From assembly GCA_964016985.1 (NCBI GenBank), contig OZ024821.1:83921035-83985034 (forward strand): a stretch of DNA of 64,000 nt, read 5' to 3'. Shown here in pieces: positions 1-11,252 of this stretch. The DNA comes from Anodontia alba. Taxonomy: Eukaryota; Mollusca; Bivalvia; Lucinida; Lucinidae. Within the stretch, counting starts at the first letter, position 1, and each line of letters opens with the position of its first letter. Below the pieces are notes generated by a model. It saw only the letters and a program-made list of their open reading frames with translations. It had not been told where the DNA came from and did not search any database. The translations under genes were made by a program, and so were the position numbers.

Positions 1-1830
1 AGATTTAAAACCGTTTAGTGTCCAATATAAATTTATGCACTTTATCAAAAATGGCTTTGTTTATGTCAACGGAGAGGTTTCAGTTGCCGTGTAGCAGCAT
101 ATTTAAAGTAGGTGTCTGAATCATGGATATAGCATTCATTAAGACTGTGCGTTGAGTTTGGTAATGTGAACAATGGAAAAAATAATGCTGCGAATCCTCG
201 ATACTACCACAACTACACAGGGGAGTTTCAGAGACATTTTTTCAGGAACATGCCCAGATTCAAAGCACTGCAATGAGTACGCAAACGATCTGGAGACGGC
301 GACCGCCAGTATAATAGTATTTCGGTGTTTGTTCCTTGTCTTTAGTTAAGTTATATCTAAAAGAGTTTACAGAATTACTTTGCTGGAGTTCTAATGGCAG
401 ATTATTCCATTCTTTGATGGCCGTTGGCAGAAAAGATTGTTGATACTGATTGCTTCTAACATTGTTATTTGAATGTCTTAAATTATAATTAGAAACGTTA
501 CTAACAGATTCAGGTACCAAAGAAGATAGATACTGTGGCGCTAAACTGTACCTCATTTATAGAGTTAACCTGTGATTTTTGCGTCTCTGCTCGCGAGTTT
601 CCCATCGAATTTCAGAATAGAGTGTGTCTAACAAAACTAACTTTGTTGCTCCCGTAGCTACGCGGCTTCATTTTGTATTTTGTCCAGTTCTCGTTTTTCG
701 TACTGGGTTCAGTTATCCCATACGACATCGCCATATTCAAGCAACGGTCTTATAAATATAATATAAATGATTTAAAGAGGTTTTCGGTGGAGTTGAAATT
801 TAAATTTTCTCATGATATTTATTCTTGTCCATGCCTTTTCAGAAATGTAGTTTATATATTTGTGCCATGAGCAGTCTTGTGAGAATACAATTCCTAAATG
901 TTTGTGAGAGTCGACTTCAGTAATTTGTACATTTTGTATAAATATTGGGGGGGGTGAAGGTTTCTATTTAATTTACGCGAAATTAACATAGATTCAGTTT
1001 TTTGGAGGGTTAAAAGTGACTAGCCACGTAGCAGCCCGTTGTGTTATTCTTCCTAGGTCAGTGTTAATACAAGCAGCTGCAGTGATGGGGTCATCGACGA
1101 CAATATAAACACTTGTATCATCTGCAAAAAGTCGAATATTGGAACCTATATCGAGAACAATATCATTGATATACACAAGAAATAAGAGGGGTCCTAAGAT
1201 CGAGCCTTGAGAAACTCCAGCATGTATAAAATTCCAATCTGAGACGGCACCAGGCAGAAAAACTCTTTGCTTTCGATTAGTTAAATAACTCTTATACCAA
1301 TCTAGGACTTCCCCTGTGACACCACCTGCTTCAAGTTTCAAAAGTAGTCCTGCATGCCAAACCCTGTCAAAAGCTTTGCTGATGTCACAGAAGACGTAGT
1401 TCTTTGCCAGAATCTAAGGCCTGACAAAAAGTATTATATAGATATGTAAGCTGGTTGACAGTTGAATCACCAGGTATAAAGCTAGGTATAAAGCCGGACT
1501 GGAGCGAATAGAGCAGGTTGTAAGTTTGTAAATGATTATACAGATGTTTAAAGACAAGACGTTCAAAAAGTTTATCTTCAGAGTTTAGAAGAGATATTGG
1601 TCGATAATTATTTACAGCAGGCAAGTCATCTTTCTTCGGAACAGGGCAAACATTTGCCTCTTTATAGGAAACTGGCACAACACCTTTGTGTAATGAATCA
1701 TTAAAGAGTGAACAAAAAAGGGAAGCTAGTTCCTTTAGAATACGATTACTCAGCCCTTTTGGCCCAGAAGCTTTATCTACAGGCAATACCTCGAGTACTA
1801 ATTCAACCTCATGTGGAGTCAAAATGATAC

Positions 1831-2109
1831 CATTACGAAAACACGCCTATTCAAATATATAGAAAATTTCACCTTCAAACACTGAAAATTTTCAGATAAA
1901 ATAGATCAGATATTTTTCATATTTCTGCTCAAAACATAGATTGTTGGTACTCGTTAGAACCGCCTCGTCGAGGCGGTTCTAACGAGTACCCATAATCTAT
2001 GTTTCGAGCAAAAATAAGAAAAATAATGTATACCCCTGTAAACCCCAGTTTTACTATATAAAAGTGGGGTTTAAGGGGGTCAAAATTATATAGGCGTGTT
2101 TTCGTGATG
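1831..2109 (-). mobile_element. Family A foldback MITE, copy 1
   Basis: Begins CATTACGAAAACACGCCTAT and ends TTTTCGTGATG, with the central GCCTC hairpin at about 1934-1998. It sits inside the reverse transcriptase reading frame of LINE-A: coding similarity resumes on both sides, so it inserted after the retrotransposon. Confidence 0.85.
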
Positions 2110-3461
2110 CGATCCAATAAAGTATCGACAGTAGCTGGAGTTAGGGAGAACAGCATTTTGTTCATCCAGGAATGTTTGGCTTTGAAAGAAATTGTTTAAA
2201 ATATTTGTTTTGTCAAGCTCGTCTGTGGTTATGTTATTATTGTCCTCAAGTGGCGGAACAGATGTTTCTTGAGTTAGGAGCGAGTATGTGATTTAATGTA
2301 GACCACCAGTCTTTTGAAGAAAGGGATTCAGACCGCAATTTGTCTGCTATTTTGTCATTAAAAACTGTTTATATTTGCGTGTCATTTTAACTGTTGGATT
2401 TCGTAATTTCTTGAACTTGCTCCAGTCTGTTTCATTTCCTGTTCATTTTGCTCTATGATATGACCGTTTGCGTTTGCGAATATATCTTTTCAATTCAGAC
2501 GTTATCCATGGAGGATCTGAAGAATGGATTGTAATATTTCTGTTTGGAATGTTATCTTTGGCTAGGTCGATAATTTTGGAAGTTATATTTTCAGAGTATA
2601 TGTCAATATTATCTTCATAAAGAGCAAGCCAGTCTACTAAGAATGCTTGTTCACGTAATGATTCATAATTCCTTTTTTCATAGTCCCAAATATGATGTTT
2701 AAATGTTTTACATTTTAGTTTAGCGAACGAGAATTCCATATACTGGGCAATAGTAACGGATGTCCTGATTCAGAAATAGGTCACCTATACCACTTAATAA
2801 CAAACTAGTTTTGTTACTGACTAACAATAAATCAATTAAAGACGAAGAATTCTCAGTATAATGGGTGGCTTCTTCGATTGTTTGAAACAAAGAGAACTGG
2901 GTGCACAGAGCACTGATCTTTCTGGATGATAGCAAATTCAACAAATTGTAGTTAAATCTCCCATTACGATTATTTCACGAATATTGGTATCTACTGCGAG
3001 GGCTATAGAGTCTTCAACATTAGAAAAGTAAGTGTCATTCGAATTAGGTGGTCGATAAAACAGGCCAAATAATATGCTTTTATGGTTATTGGTATCTCCA
3101 TCCATATATTTTCTAAACCTCTAATTTCTAAGTCATTCCTCCGTTTATAATGGATACTCTCCTTGACATAAATAATTACCCCTCAATGAGCATCGCCTCT
3201 CTGTCTTTGCGCCCTGGTGCCTGATATTGCTGAAGGATAATATCTTCATTATCAGTAGAAGGGTTTAGCCGTCTTAGAGAATGCAAGTATGCCAAATTCA
3301 TGGAGCTCTGCATGAAGTATTTCGAGCTTCGGGAGGATACTTTGGACATTGTAATGAACAAATGATAAATTGTGATTGAGTGGAAAGGAGTCAAAGACTG
3401 TAGCAGACATGCTCGAAGATGAAGTTGACAGACTCGTTACAGATGAAGACGAATTGGATGT

Positions 3462-3491
3462 GGGTCCTGGATTTGGATGAATGTCACCTGA
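3462..3491 (-). other. 2A-like peptide motif in LINE-A N-terminus
   Basis: Residues SGDIHPNPGP follow a hydrophobic stretch. 2A ribosome-skipping sequences (consensus DxExNPGP) are known at the N-termini of some non-LTR elements. The NPGP is intact, but the glutamate two residues upstream is proline here and histidine precedes it, so activity is doubtful. Confidence 0.5.
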
Positions 3492-4282
3492 ACAAAGTAA
3501 GAGGATGGTGAACCACGTTGTGAAGACAATATACATGAATATTCCTGCTACAAATAATGAGAACTGTGCTTTCGCCCTCGCAACTTTGTTTTGTGAGACG
3601 TGAATTGTGCGTCTAGTCATATTTATACAATGATTTAATGATTTTCGGTTTTCGTATGATAGAATAAGAGAGTAGCAATAAAGAATGTTAGAATAAATGT
3701 GAAGTAGCAAAATCAAGTGCAAAAGAAATTTAAAGTTGCAAATACAACGATGTTCTGGCATGATAGCAATTTTGCTAGACTCTAGCGTCATTGCCATGTG
3801 ATTGAAAATAAGAAGTGTAAAGACAAAAGAAATGCTATCATACCGACATTAATACAGCATGCGTCTTTAGAAAAGCCCAGTCGTAAACTGGGTTTACAAG
3901 GGTATTCATTATTTTTCTTATTTTTGCTAAAACATAGATTGTGGGAACTCGTTGGAACCGCCTCGCCGAGGCGGTTCTAACGAATACCCATAATCTATGT
4001 TTTGAGCAGAAATATGAAAAATATCAGAGTTTTTATCTGAAAATGTTCAGTTTTTGGAGGTGAAATTTTCTATGTATACGTGGCAAAAGAAGTTAGGGAT
4101 ATTTGTATGTACGCTGAAATAAAAGGAAACTAAGACATATCTGAAATCTGAAATTGATATAATTGATTACATCATTTCATTTACAGACAAACATCCATCC
4201 GTCGGAGCCTGTAGCACTAGATGTGAATGAGAAAATTTGTATGGAAGATCACTAGGGTCACCAATAAAACCTCACAAATCTG

Positions 4283-5302
4283 TCAATATCGCGTATGTCC
4301 ACCTGTTGCATCTATGCAGGCCACACAACGACGACGCATGCGCCTGATGAGTCTGGCAATCTGTAGCTGGGGTATCCTCCTCCACTCCTACTACAAGGCT
4401 GCGCCCAAAGCTTGGAGCGTTCTTGGTCGTGGAAATCTCTGTCGTACACGCTGGCCGAGAATGTCCCAAACATGCTCGATTGGCGACAAGCCAGGAGATC
4501 GAGCAGGCCAATCGAGATGATCCACATTGTTCTGCTGCAGGAACTGCTGTACTATCCTCGCCCGATGAGGTCTTGCGTTGTCATCCTGTAGCACTACGTG
4601 GTGTTGTTGAACAAAAGGCACAACAACCGGCTGTAGCACTTCAATGATGTAGCGTTGGCCTGTCAGAGTTCCGTTAAGCACAAGCAGCTCTGTACGGGAA
4701 CGAACAGATATGCCGCCCCATAGCATAAGACTTCCTCCTCCATACCGGTCATATTCAACAATGGCGCAGTTCGCGTACCTCTCACCTCGGCGACGCCAAA
4801 CGCGACATCGTCTGTCAAGCATATCCAGCAGAAACCGTGACTCGTCGGTAAAGAGTACAGTCGCCCACTGTTGGTTAGTCCATCGACGATGCTGCCTTGT
4901 CCATGCTAGCCTGGCTTATCTATGTCTCTGGGAAAGTGGCACCCCAACGTAAGGTCGCCGAGCTCTAAGTCCTGCTCTGTGAAGTCGATTCCGCACGATT
5001 TGAACAGACACTCTTGTTCCAGTTCTTGAGAGACGTTCGCGCAGTTGTTCGGCGCTTACTGATCGTGATCTCAAGGCTGACGTATGCAGGAATCGATCCT
5101 GGGCTTGCGACGTAGACCTCGGGCGCCCAATTCGACGTCGATCTAACGTGCTGTTGGTTTGTGCCAAATGAGTTCGTAGGCGGCTGATCACACTCTGTGA
5201 ATCACCCAAACGTCTAGCAACTTCGACTTGCCTCATGCCAGCTTCGAGCATTCCAATTGCGCGTAAGCGCGCGTCGTTTGGCAGATGTCGACGTTGTGGC
5301 AT
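4283..5302 (-). pseudogene. Tc1-family transposase, DD34E, three in-frame stops
   Basis: Reading from 5302 (MPQRRHLPNDARLRAIGMLE) one frame of 339 codons runs to a TGA at 4283-4285, the usual length for a Tc1 transposase. The N-terminal third is a paired-like helix-turn-helix DNA-binding region (VEVARRLGDSQSVISRL, then a basic GRPR motif in RRRIGRPRSTSQAQDR). The catalytic domain shows LFTDESRF (first D), QDDNARPH (second D) and SPGLSPIEHVWD (E), with exactly 34 residues between the second D and the E. A TAA at about 4916-4918 and two adjacent TAG codons just after LQALGAAL (about 4385-4390) interrupt the frame; no frameshift is needed. The copy is therefore recently dead and cannot make full transposase by itself. 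Confidence 0.9.
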
Positions 5303-5479
5303 TTTAACGCCAGTAGAACAGATGTTGTCAATAGGAAAGCAATAGATTTGTTGACCAGAAATTTGTTCACTTTTGTAAGGATTAGCGCTCAAATTCAGGT
5401 GATGAGCAAAGCTCACCGGTGAAAAGTGAGCATTGTGTATTTGTGACATTTTTCACTCAACCCTACTGTTGTATTGTGC

Positions 5480-5540
5480 ATGTTTTTTTTTTTTTTGTTT
5501 TTTTTTGTTTTGTTATTTTTTTTTTTTTTGTTTTTTTTTT
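5480..5540. repeat. T-rich low-complexity tract
   Basis: Long T runs broken by single G, inside the Tc1-like element between its transposase gene and right end. Confidence 0.9.
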
Positions 5541-6023
5541 CTGTACAAGAGAGTGAACTGATATCAGTTCTACAAAATTTATTGTTATTGAATAAACTTT
5601 ATTATTACACCATAATATAATAGATTGGATTAATACCTGTTATACATTTCACTCAAGAATAAAATCCCTAACTTATTTGCCACGTATATTTGAATAGGCA
5701 TGTTTTCGTAATGACTTTCTTTTCATCTTCTATAAGATCAGAGAAGCATATTTTACAGTATCTCATCAGATTATACAAGTGTCATTTTATAGCATTCTAT
5801 CAATACTCGTATTTTATGAGAGCAAATTCACAGATCTGTATAACATCTAATGACATTAATGCACCAGTCATTTGAAACACCGGCCGATATTGGTCCGGAG
5901 GATAGCGGGGACACAGTGGGGCGTTAAGTGCCGTGATATAGCCCCCGATGAGTCCTGGCAGTGCCGTATATATGCCGGGGTTTTAATTCCCGGAAAAGCA
6001 AAATAGCCAGGAGAAATAGTCAG

Positions 6024-6409
6024 GCCTCGCAAACTACAGTGTTGCATATGAAGAGATTCAATCAAACCGAGTCTCCGATTTTCGTGATTTTGTCTGTTCT
6101 TTGTTTCCAAAGGCAATCCCTTTTGACTTTTATTTTACTCTACTGTAGCTGGTGTTGTGCCGTGTGGCGGCCGTAAAAAGTCTCCCCGTACATCATCATA
6201 GTGCAGGTTATATTTTATTTTCTTTCGGATCATTGAGCCCATCCTGGTTATTTTAAAATCGAAAACCGCTTAAGCAGGCGCTAGGGAGCGTATGCAGCCT
6301 CGCAAACTACAGTGTTGCATATGAAGAGACTCAGTCAAACCGAGTCTCCGATTTTCGTGATTTTGTGTGTTCTTTGTTTCCAAAGGCCATCCCTTTTGAC
6401 TTTTATTTC
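6024..6409 (+). repeat. Direct duplication of about 110 bases
   Basis: The block starting GCCTCGCAAACTACAGTGTT at 6024-6135 recurs at 6297-6409 with only a few differences; spacing is 273 bases. No coding potential. The segment between holds AT-rich unique sequence. Confidence 0.9.
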
Positions 6410-6507
6410 AGTCGGAATTTACCGGGACATAGCAGATGAATTTTTCAGTTTTCAGATTTTTAACGCTACCAGGCAACTGAGTCACATATTGGCAGCGCCT
6501 AACATAG

Positions 6508-6737
6508 CATCAAGAAAACATACCGATATAATTGTGACCCCCTTAAACCCCACTTTTATATAGTAAAACTGGGGTTTACAGGGAGTATACATTATTTTTT
6601 TTATTTCTGCTCAAAAACATAGATTGAGGGTATTCGTTAAAACCGCCTCGACAAGGCCACAATCTATGTTTTGAGCAAAAATATAAAATTATCATATTTT
6701 TTATCTGAAGACTTTCAGTTTTTGGTGGTGAAATTTC
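6508..6737 (+). mobile_element. Family A MITE, copy 3, right end truncated
   Basis: Starts CATCAAGAAAACATACC and contains the CCCCTTAAACCCC block, but the hairpin is damaged (one arm mostly deleted near 6650) and the right terminal repeat is missing. Confidence 0.75.
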
Positions 6738-7255
6738 GTAAGAATCTAAATTTTGTTTCATCATAATGGCGGTCAGGAACCAAATCAAAAGTAAATTGGA
6801 GAATACTATGCATTTGCCATAGGTAAGCAAGTTTGTCTACATGGACCAGTTCCCTTGCCATTTTTCCTTTTTGTCAATACCGGGGGAGAGGGTTTTTTAA
6901 CAGGACTTTTAATATATATTTGACCCCTTTAGCAGAGCTTTGCTAATTGAAAAGTTAGCCCTGCCATTCCCCGGCACCGTAGGGTCCGGGATAACAAATG
7001 ACTGGTGTATAAGAAACTAGATACACTTGTAAAATGTTTTACAAGGGAAAAATTTTCCTGACTTCCTGTATGTTTTACTGTACATCAAACCCTAACTGAA
7101 AAGGAGTTTATTCCAAAGATAAAGGTTTTGCTCCCAATAGAGGCACATCCTTTCAGTTTAGAGTAGACACCTTTGCAGAAAGGGGCAAAACAATTTTACT
7201 GAGTAACTTCCCCTGAAAAGTTTTTATTACATTGTTTCGGAACTGAGTCGAGCTT
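6738..7255. other. No recognisable feature
   Basis: AT-rich sequence with no supported gene or repeat copy; only scattered short reading frames. Confidence 0.5.
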
Positions 7256-7258
7256 ACG

Positions 7259-7620
7259 TTAACAAGTCTTTAAGTTTTTTTTTTCTAATTGCTCCACAAA
7301 ACATATGTTGTGAGTACTCCACAAGTCGCTTCTTACGAGTACCCACGAAATAAAGTTTATGTTAAAAACTGAGATAATATCAACCCTGGTTGCACAGTAT
7401 AGAACCATAGTAATGCTTGGAACTCCATGTAAAAATTTTACAGACGACATTTGATTTAATATTTCATACAAATTGTCTCTAATAGAGACAATTTGCATGA
7501 AATGTCGAATCCTGTTTTCTGGGGAAAATAAGAAAAATAGCATCAATATGTCGCCTGCTAAGTTTACCCATAGAGAGAGAGAGTAGTAAAGTTTTAGTGC
7601 TCCTCGTGACCCCGCATTGT
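7259..7620. repeat. Degenerate hairpin repeats
   Basis: Contains a decayed core-1 hairpin (GTTGTGAGTACTCC facing TTACGAGTACCCAC, 7305-7345) and a separate inverted repeat around 7465-7500 (CAAATTGTCTCTAATAGAGA), followed by the CATGAAATGTC and GTCGCCTGCTAA blocks seen again near 9360, 13883, 18860 and 43620. Confidence 0.5.
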
Positions 7621-7668
7621 TTGCATGAATCTCGGAATATGTTCACCATAATACGGTCTAACACCTAC

Positions 7669-7960
7669 CCCTTCCTTTTTCCGCGCAGCAGTTCTCGCAG
7701 CTTTAATATACCATTTGAGAGACTGTCTCCATTAGTGTCGGCATTTTTCTTTTCTTGTACAAGGGATTTCATCTTTTTACCGAGCGACATTTCTCGTAGC
7801 TTTAATGTACCATTTGAGAGACTGTCTCCATTAGTGTCGGCATTTTTCTTTTCTTGATCAAGGAATTTCATCTTTCTTACAATTCGGTCAAGAAGTGGAG
7901 TATTTACTTTTTTCGGTCTAATTCTGTTTTCTTTCTCTGCCATAGACATAGCTTCCAAAG
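7669..7960 (-). CDS. Possible exon with in-frame 33-codon tandem repeat
   Basis: Not recognised. On the minus strand an acceptor-like TTTTTTACAG ends at 7961, and a GTAGGT donor-like site follows 7669. The open frame between reads LEAMSMAEKENRIRPKKVN, then a lysine-rich segment in which a 33-residue unit (KMK..QEKKNADTNGDSLSNG..KLRE) is repeated twice, in frame, 99 bases apart. Against it: several of the differences between the two units change amino acids, no partner exon is visible nearby, and the region is surrounded by mobile elements. It could be a tandem duplication in non-coding DNA that happens to stay open. Confidence 0.25.
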
Positions 7961-8363
7961 CTGTAAAAAAGTAAACCAGACAACAATATAAACTTTCATG
8001 GTCCGTTTATAGACGAGAGTCTTGATGCGTGAGTGGAGATCTTAAATTATCTAATCACTGAAAAAATTATCCCATTATTCTCTTTCTTTTATATTTTTGC
8101 TTATTCTTTGATAGAAATCCGTTATTCTTTAAAATGTCGATTTTAAAAGAAATATACTTTTATGTATGTTATATTATTGTGAAGAAAAAACAACATTTAT
8201 ACAACTATGAGCTTTAAACAAATAATACTGACATGTCATATATACACATATTTCTTTCTTTTTTTCTTTCTTTAGTTATGATTATTCTTTATATTTCTTT
8301 CTCAGTATTCGGTTTTTATTTTTTTCTGCAATTTTTAACGAGTCGTAACTCCCAAAAAGCATT

Positions 8364-8640
8364 CATTACGGAAACTTGCCTATTCAAATACACTGAAAAT
8401 TTTACCACCAAAAAATGTAAACTTTCAGATAAATATTCTGATATGTTCATAATTCTTCTCAAAACATAGATTGTGGGTACTCATTAGAACCGCCTCGAAG
8501 AGGCGGTTCTAACGAGTACCCACAATCTATGTTTCGAGCAGAAATAAGAAAAAATCACGTATACCCCTGTAAACCCAAATTTTACTGTATAAAAGTTGGG
8601 TTTAAGGGGGTCAAAATTATATAAGCGTGTTTTCGTAATG
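8364..8640 (-). mobile_element. Family A MITE, copy 4
   Basis: Complete copy from CATTACGGAAACTTGCC to TTTTCGTAATG with a near-perfect central hairpin (about 8465-8535). Confidence 0.85.
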
Positions 8641-8739
8641 TATATCCCTTTTACCCGACAATGTCGGTTATTTGAGCAAAATGTTTACACTTGGTTATAT
8701 TTCCGCAATTTTGTACAAGGGAGACACCTTTTGTGATCT

Positions 8740-8860
8740 CCTGTTTTTTTTTTTGGGGGGGGGGGGGTTGTTGTTTTTTTTTTTTTTTTTTTTGTTTTTT
8801 TTTGTTTGTTTGTTGTTTTTTTTTTGTTTTTTTTTTGTTTTTTTTTGTTTATGTCTTTGT
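8740..8860. repeat. G run and T-rich low-complexity tract
   Basis: T run, a run of about 14 G (8755-8768), then T runs broken by G. The long open frame across it is only homopolymer. Confidence 0.9.
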
Positions 8861-9455
8861 CGCGAAATAAGATTTTTTTAAATCTTCATACCCTGCTACC
8901 TAGACATGCCGACGTAATGTGATACAGCAGAATATATTGCTCAAGCTGATCTCGGCCCCTGCTGTTCGCCGTAGCATAAACACCCCTTTCTCAAAGTGCG
9001 CACCAAAAATAATTTTTTACTTACCAAACAAGAGTAGAAGAAATAGCGATAACTTAGATATATACATGTACATTGTTAAATAAATTCCTCAATATTATTT
9101 AGTGAAAATAAAACTTCACAAATTGATATCGACAGATTTTAAGACACTATGTCCACACAGTGGTCAGTTTAAATGGAAATGTGAATGATAACTATACCCT
9201 CTTTACAACAATGAAGTAAAAGTAATTAACGTTTAGTATGCTGGGAAAAACATTAAGCAGACTACATTTTGAAATATTTTTATTATTTTCACAACTATTA
9301 TGATTTGGCATTTCAGGCATTTCAGGCAAAATTTTATTATATATCAATTTAATTCGGGGGAAAATAAGAAAAATAAAATGAAATTGTCGTCTGCTAAATT
9401 TGCCCAGAGAGAGATAATGTTTAAATGACGTTATACCTGTTAACACTCCCTGGGC

Positions 9456-9458
<3 letters not shown>

Positions 9459-9501
<43 letters not shown>

Positions 9502-9571
9502 CCCAGAAAATAGGGTTTGACACTCAATCAAACATTCAAAGACTATTTTTTTTCGGAAATATAAGAAAAGT

Positions 9572-9602
<31 letters not shown>
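9459..9602. repeat. (TC)n microsatellite and poly-A
   Basis: Dinucleotide TC from 9459 to 9496 and a run of A at about 9577-9602. The flanking 8880-9680 otherwise holds only traces of the CAGAAAATAGRVTTTGAYATT repeat also found near 18900 and 43630. Confidence 0.9.
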
Positions 9603-9604
<2 letters not shown>

Positions 9605-9684
9605 GTCTGCTGATGTTCTACCCAGCATTGATATTGTCAAAACGTGACAAAAGCGCGGCTTCGTGTGAGGGTTTCTTGACTGCA

Positions 9685-9966
9685 CATCACGAAAACACGC
9701 CTATATAATTTTGACCCCCTTAAACCCACTTTTATATAGTAAAACTGGGGTTTACAGGGGTATACATTATTTTTCTTATTTCTGCTCAAAAACATATATT
9801 GTGGATACTCGTTAGAACCGCCTCTCCGAGGCGGTTCTAATGAGTACCCACAATCTATGTTTTGAGCAGAAATATGAAAAGTATAAGAATTTTTATCTGA
9901 TTTTTTTTTTTTCATTTTTTGATGGTAAAATTTTCAGTATATTTGAATAGGCTTGTTTTCGTAATG
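9685..9966 (+). mobile_element. Family A MITE, copy 5
   Basis: Complete, from CATCACGAAAACACGCCTAT to TTTTCGTAATG. The central hairpin lies at about 9795-9862, almost exactly mid-element. Confidence 0.9.
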
Positions 9967-10056
9967 GAAAATGCCAAGGGCGTACTCATGTGAACTGAAT
10001 GATTCGACTATCGAAAGGTCTGTGGCACAGGTTAAACTGTGAATTTGTCCAATTTT

Positions 10057-10080
10057 AGAGAGAGAGAGAGAGAGAGAGAG
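10057..10080. repeat. (GA)n microsatellite
   Basis: About twelve GA units. Confidence 0.95.
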
Positions 10081-10136
10081 TTATGCCAGCATTGTCTAAT
10101 AAGGAAAGGTATGTGTACAACTATACCATCACGAAA

Positions 10137-10398
10137 ACATACCTATATAATTTTGACCCCCTTAAACCCCACTTTTATATAGTAAAACTGGGGTTTACAG
10201 GGGTATACATGCTTTTAATATTTCTGCTCAAAAACATTGTGGGTACTCGTTCGAACCGCCTCGGCGATGCGGTTCGAACGAGTACCACAATCTATGTTTT
10301 GAGCAGAAATATGAAAAATATCAGTATTTTTTGTCTGAAAACTTCCAGTTTTTGGTGGTGAAATTTTAATATATTTGGATAGGCGTGTTTTCGTAATG
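10137..10398 (+). mobile_element. Family A MITE, copy 6
   Basis: Complete, CATCACGAAAACATACC to TTTTCGTAATG. Its hairpin has a GTTCGAACCGCC variant matched by GGCGATGCGGTTCGAAC on the other arm. Confidence 0.85.
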
Positions 10399-10608
10399 GC
10401 ATAGCGTTCGTATGATTTGCACGAACCATACACATAAGTAACACCTGTTTGTTACATGAAGTAGATATCACTATTTTTGGAACGATTACTGTGACCGATT
10501 TGTTTCGTAGTATGCATGTTTTTATTTGACGCACGGTCCTACTTACAAAACTAATGTTATGGCATCTATATATGTAGAACAAACTTTTGTGTTCAATCCC
10601 TACTATTC

Positions 10609-10968
10609 AAAGGCTCCATACTCCTCAAAAATAGAATGTTTATTTTTATCCAAGAAAGGTTTAATAATTTGATATATAGTATTAATACGGTCATAAAATA
10701 TGGCATCTGATAGCCTGTAAAATTTCAGTAAGTCCCTCGTTTTCTGAAATAGATCAAAAATGAAATGATTTTTTATCGTATCTCTGAATTAATGTTGGCG
10801 ACATTAATTCAGAGATACGATAAGAAAATTATTTCATTTCAAGAACGAGAGACTAACTGAAATTTTACAGGCTGTCAGGTCATATTTTATGATAATATTA
10901 ATACCATATATCAATTTATTAAATCTTTCTTGGAGAATAAAATGTCTATTTTTGAAGACTGGAGCATT
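10609..10968. mobile_element. Long foldback element, 360 bases
   Basis: The left half from AAGGCTCCATACTCCTCAAA is repeated in inverted orientation in the right half, ending near TTTGAAGACTGGAGCATTT. The centre is at about 10800, where ATCTCTGAATTAATGT faces ACATTAATTCAGAGAT. Arms of about 180 bases match with a few indels. A half copy is at 19010-19160. Confidence 0.85.
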
Positions 10969-10973
10969 TAACG

Positions 10974-11252
10974 CATTACGAAAACGTGCCTATTCGAATA
11001 CAATGAAAATTTCACCTCCAAAAACTGAAAATTTTCATATAAAAAACTCCGATATTTTTCTTATTTCTGCTCAAAACATAGATTGTGGGGACTCATTAGA
11101 ACCGCCTCGGTGAGGCGGTTCTAACGAGTACCCACAATCTATGTTTTTGAGTAGAAATAAGAAAAATAATGTATACCCCTGTAAACCCCAGTTGTACTAT
11201 ATAAAAGTGGGGTTTAAGGAGGTCAATATTATATAGGCATGTTTTCGTGATG
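10974..11252 (-). mobile_element. Family A MITE, copy 7
   Basis: Complete; starts only a few bases after the foldback element at 10609-10968. Confidence 0.85.

Larger units (their letters stand above)
1..3797 (-). pseudogene. Decayed non-LTR retrotransposon (CR1/jockey-like), LINE-A
   Basis: Fragments in several minus-strand frames line up as one element, read from 3797 down to 6. The order is: a hydrophobic N-terminal segment with a 2A-like motif; an AP endonuclease-like start (FVHYNVQSILPKLEILHAEL, about 3340); an endonuclease/linker region (2944-2443, with PPWITSELKRYIRKRKRSYH); reverse transcriptase (1822-1385, with DKASGPKGLSNRILKELA and NNYRPISLL; 1341-994, with SQGSILGPLLFLVYINDI and the catalytic FADD); a thumb region (about 990-560); and a C-terminal tail (556-6) with a Cys/His-rich CSCGSIEDSQHYFFHC. 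The likely stop lies at about position 6-8. Frameshifts and stops break it in at least five places, and a family A MITE interrupts it at 1831-2109. The family is clear from motif order; the exact clade is not. It is not functional. Confidence 0.85.
4079..5684 (-). mobile_element. Tc1-like DNA transposon, 1.6 kb
   Basis: Bounded by imperfect inverted repeats of about 25 bases (CGTGGCAAAAGAAGTTAGGG at the left; CCCTAACTTATTTGCCACG at the right) and flanked on both sides by TA, the target duplication of the Tc1/mariner superfamily. It contains a full-length but stop-interrupted transposase gene and a T-rich tract (5480-5540). It is inserted in a family A MITE, which dates it as younger than that MITE copy. 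Confidence 0.9.
3881..5713 (+). mobile_element. Family A MITE, copy 2, split by a Tc1-like transposon
   Basis: The left part (3881-4076) has the hairpin and the right arm up to the terminal region. The right 27 bases (5687-5713, ending TTTTCGTAATG) lie beyond the inserted Tc1-like element. The two parts join at a TA to restore the family consensus. The outer left end is degenerate. Confidence 0.8.

Noticed and set aside
4227..4952. Plus-strand open frames in the Tc1-like element
   Set aside because: They are antisense to the transposase, which explains the open reading on that strand.
8672..8881. Open frame rich in phenylalanine and leucine
   Set aside because: Produced by T and G homopolymers; same for 56805-57107 and the antisense lysine-rich frame there.
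9637..9915. Frames reading NFDPLKPHFYIVKLGFTGVY and similar, repeated across the window
   Set aside because: They recur only inside family A MITE copies and reflect the MITE sequence, not a protein family.
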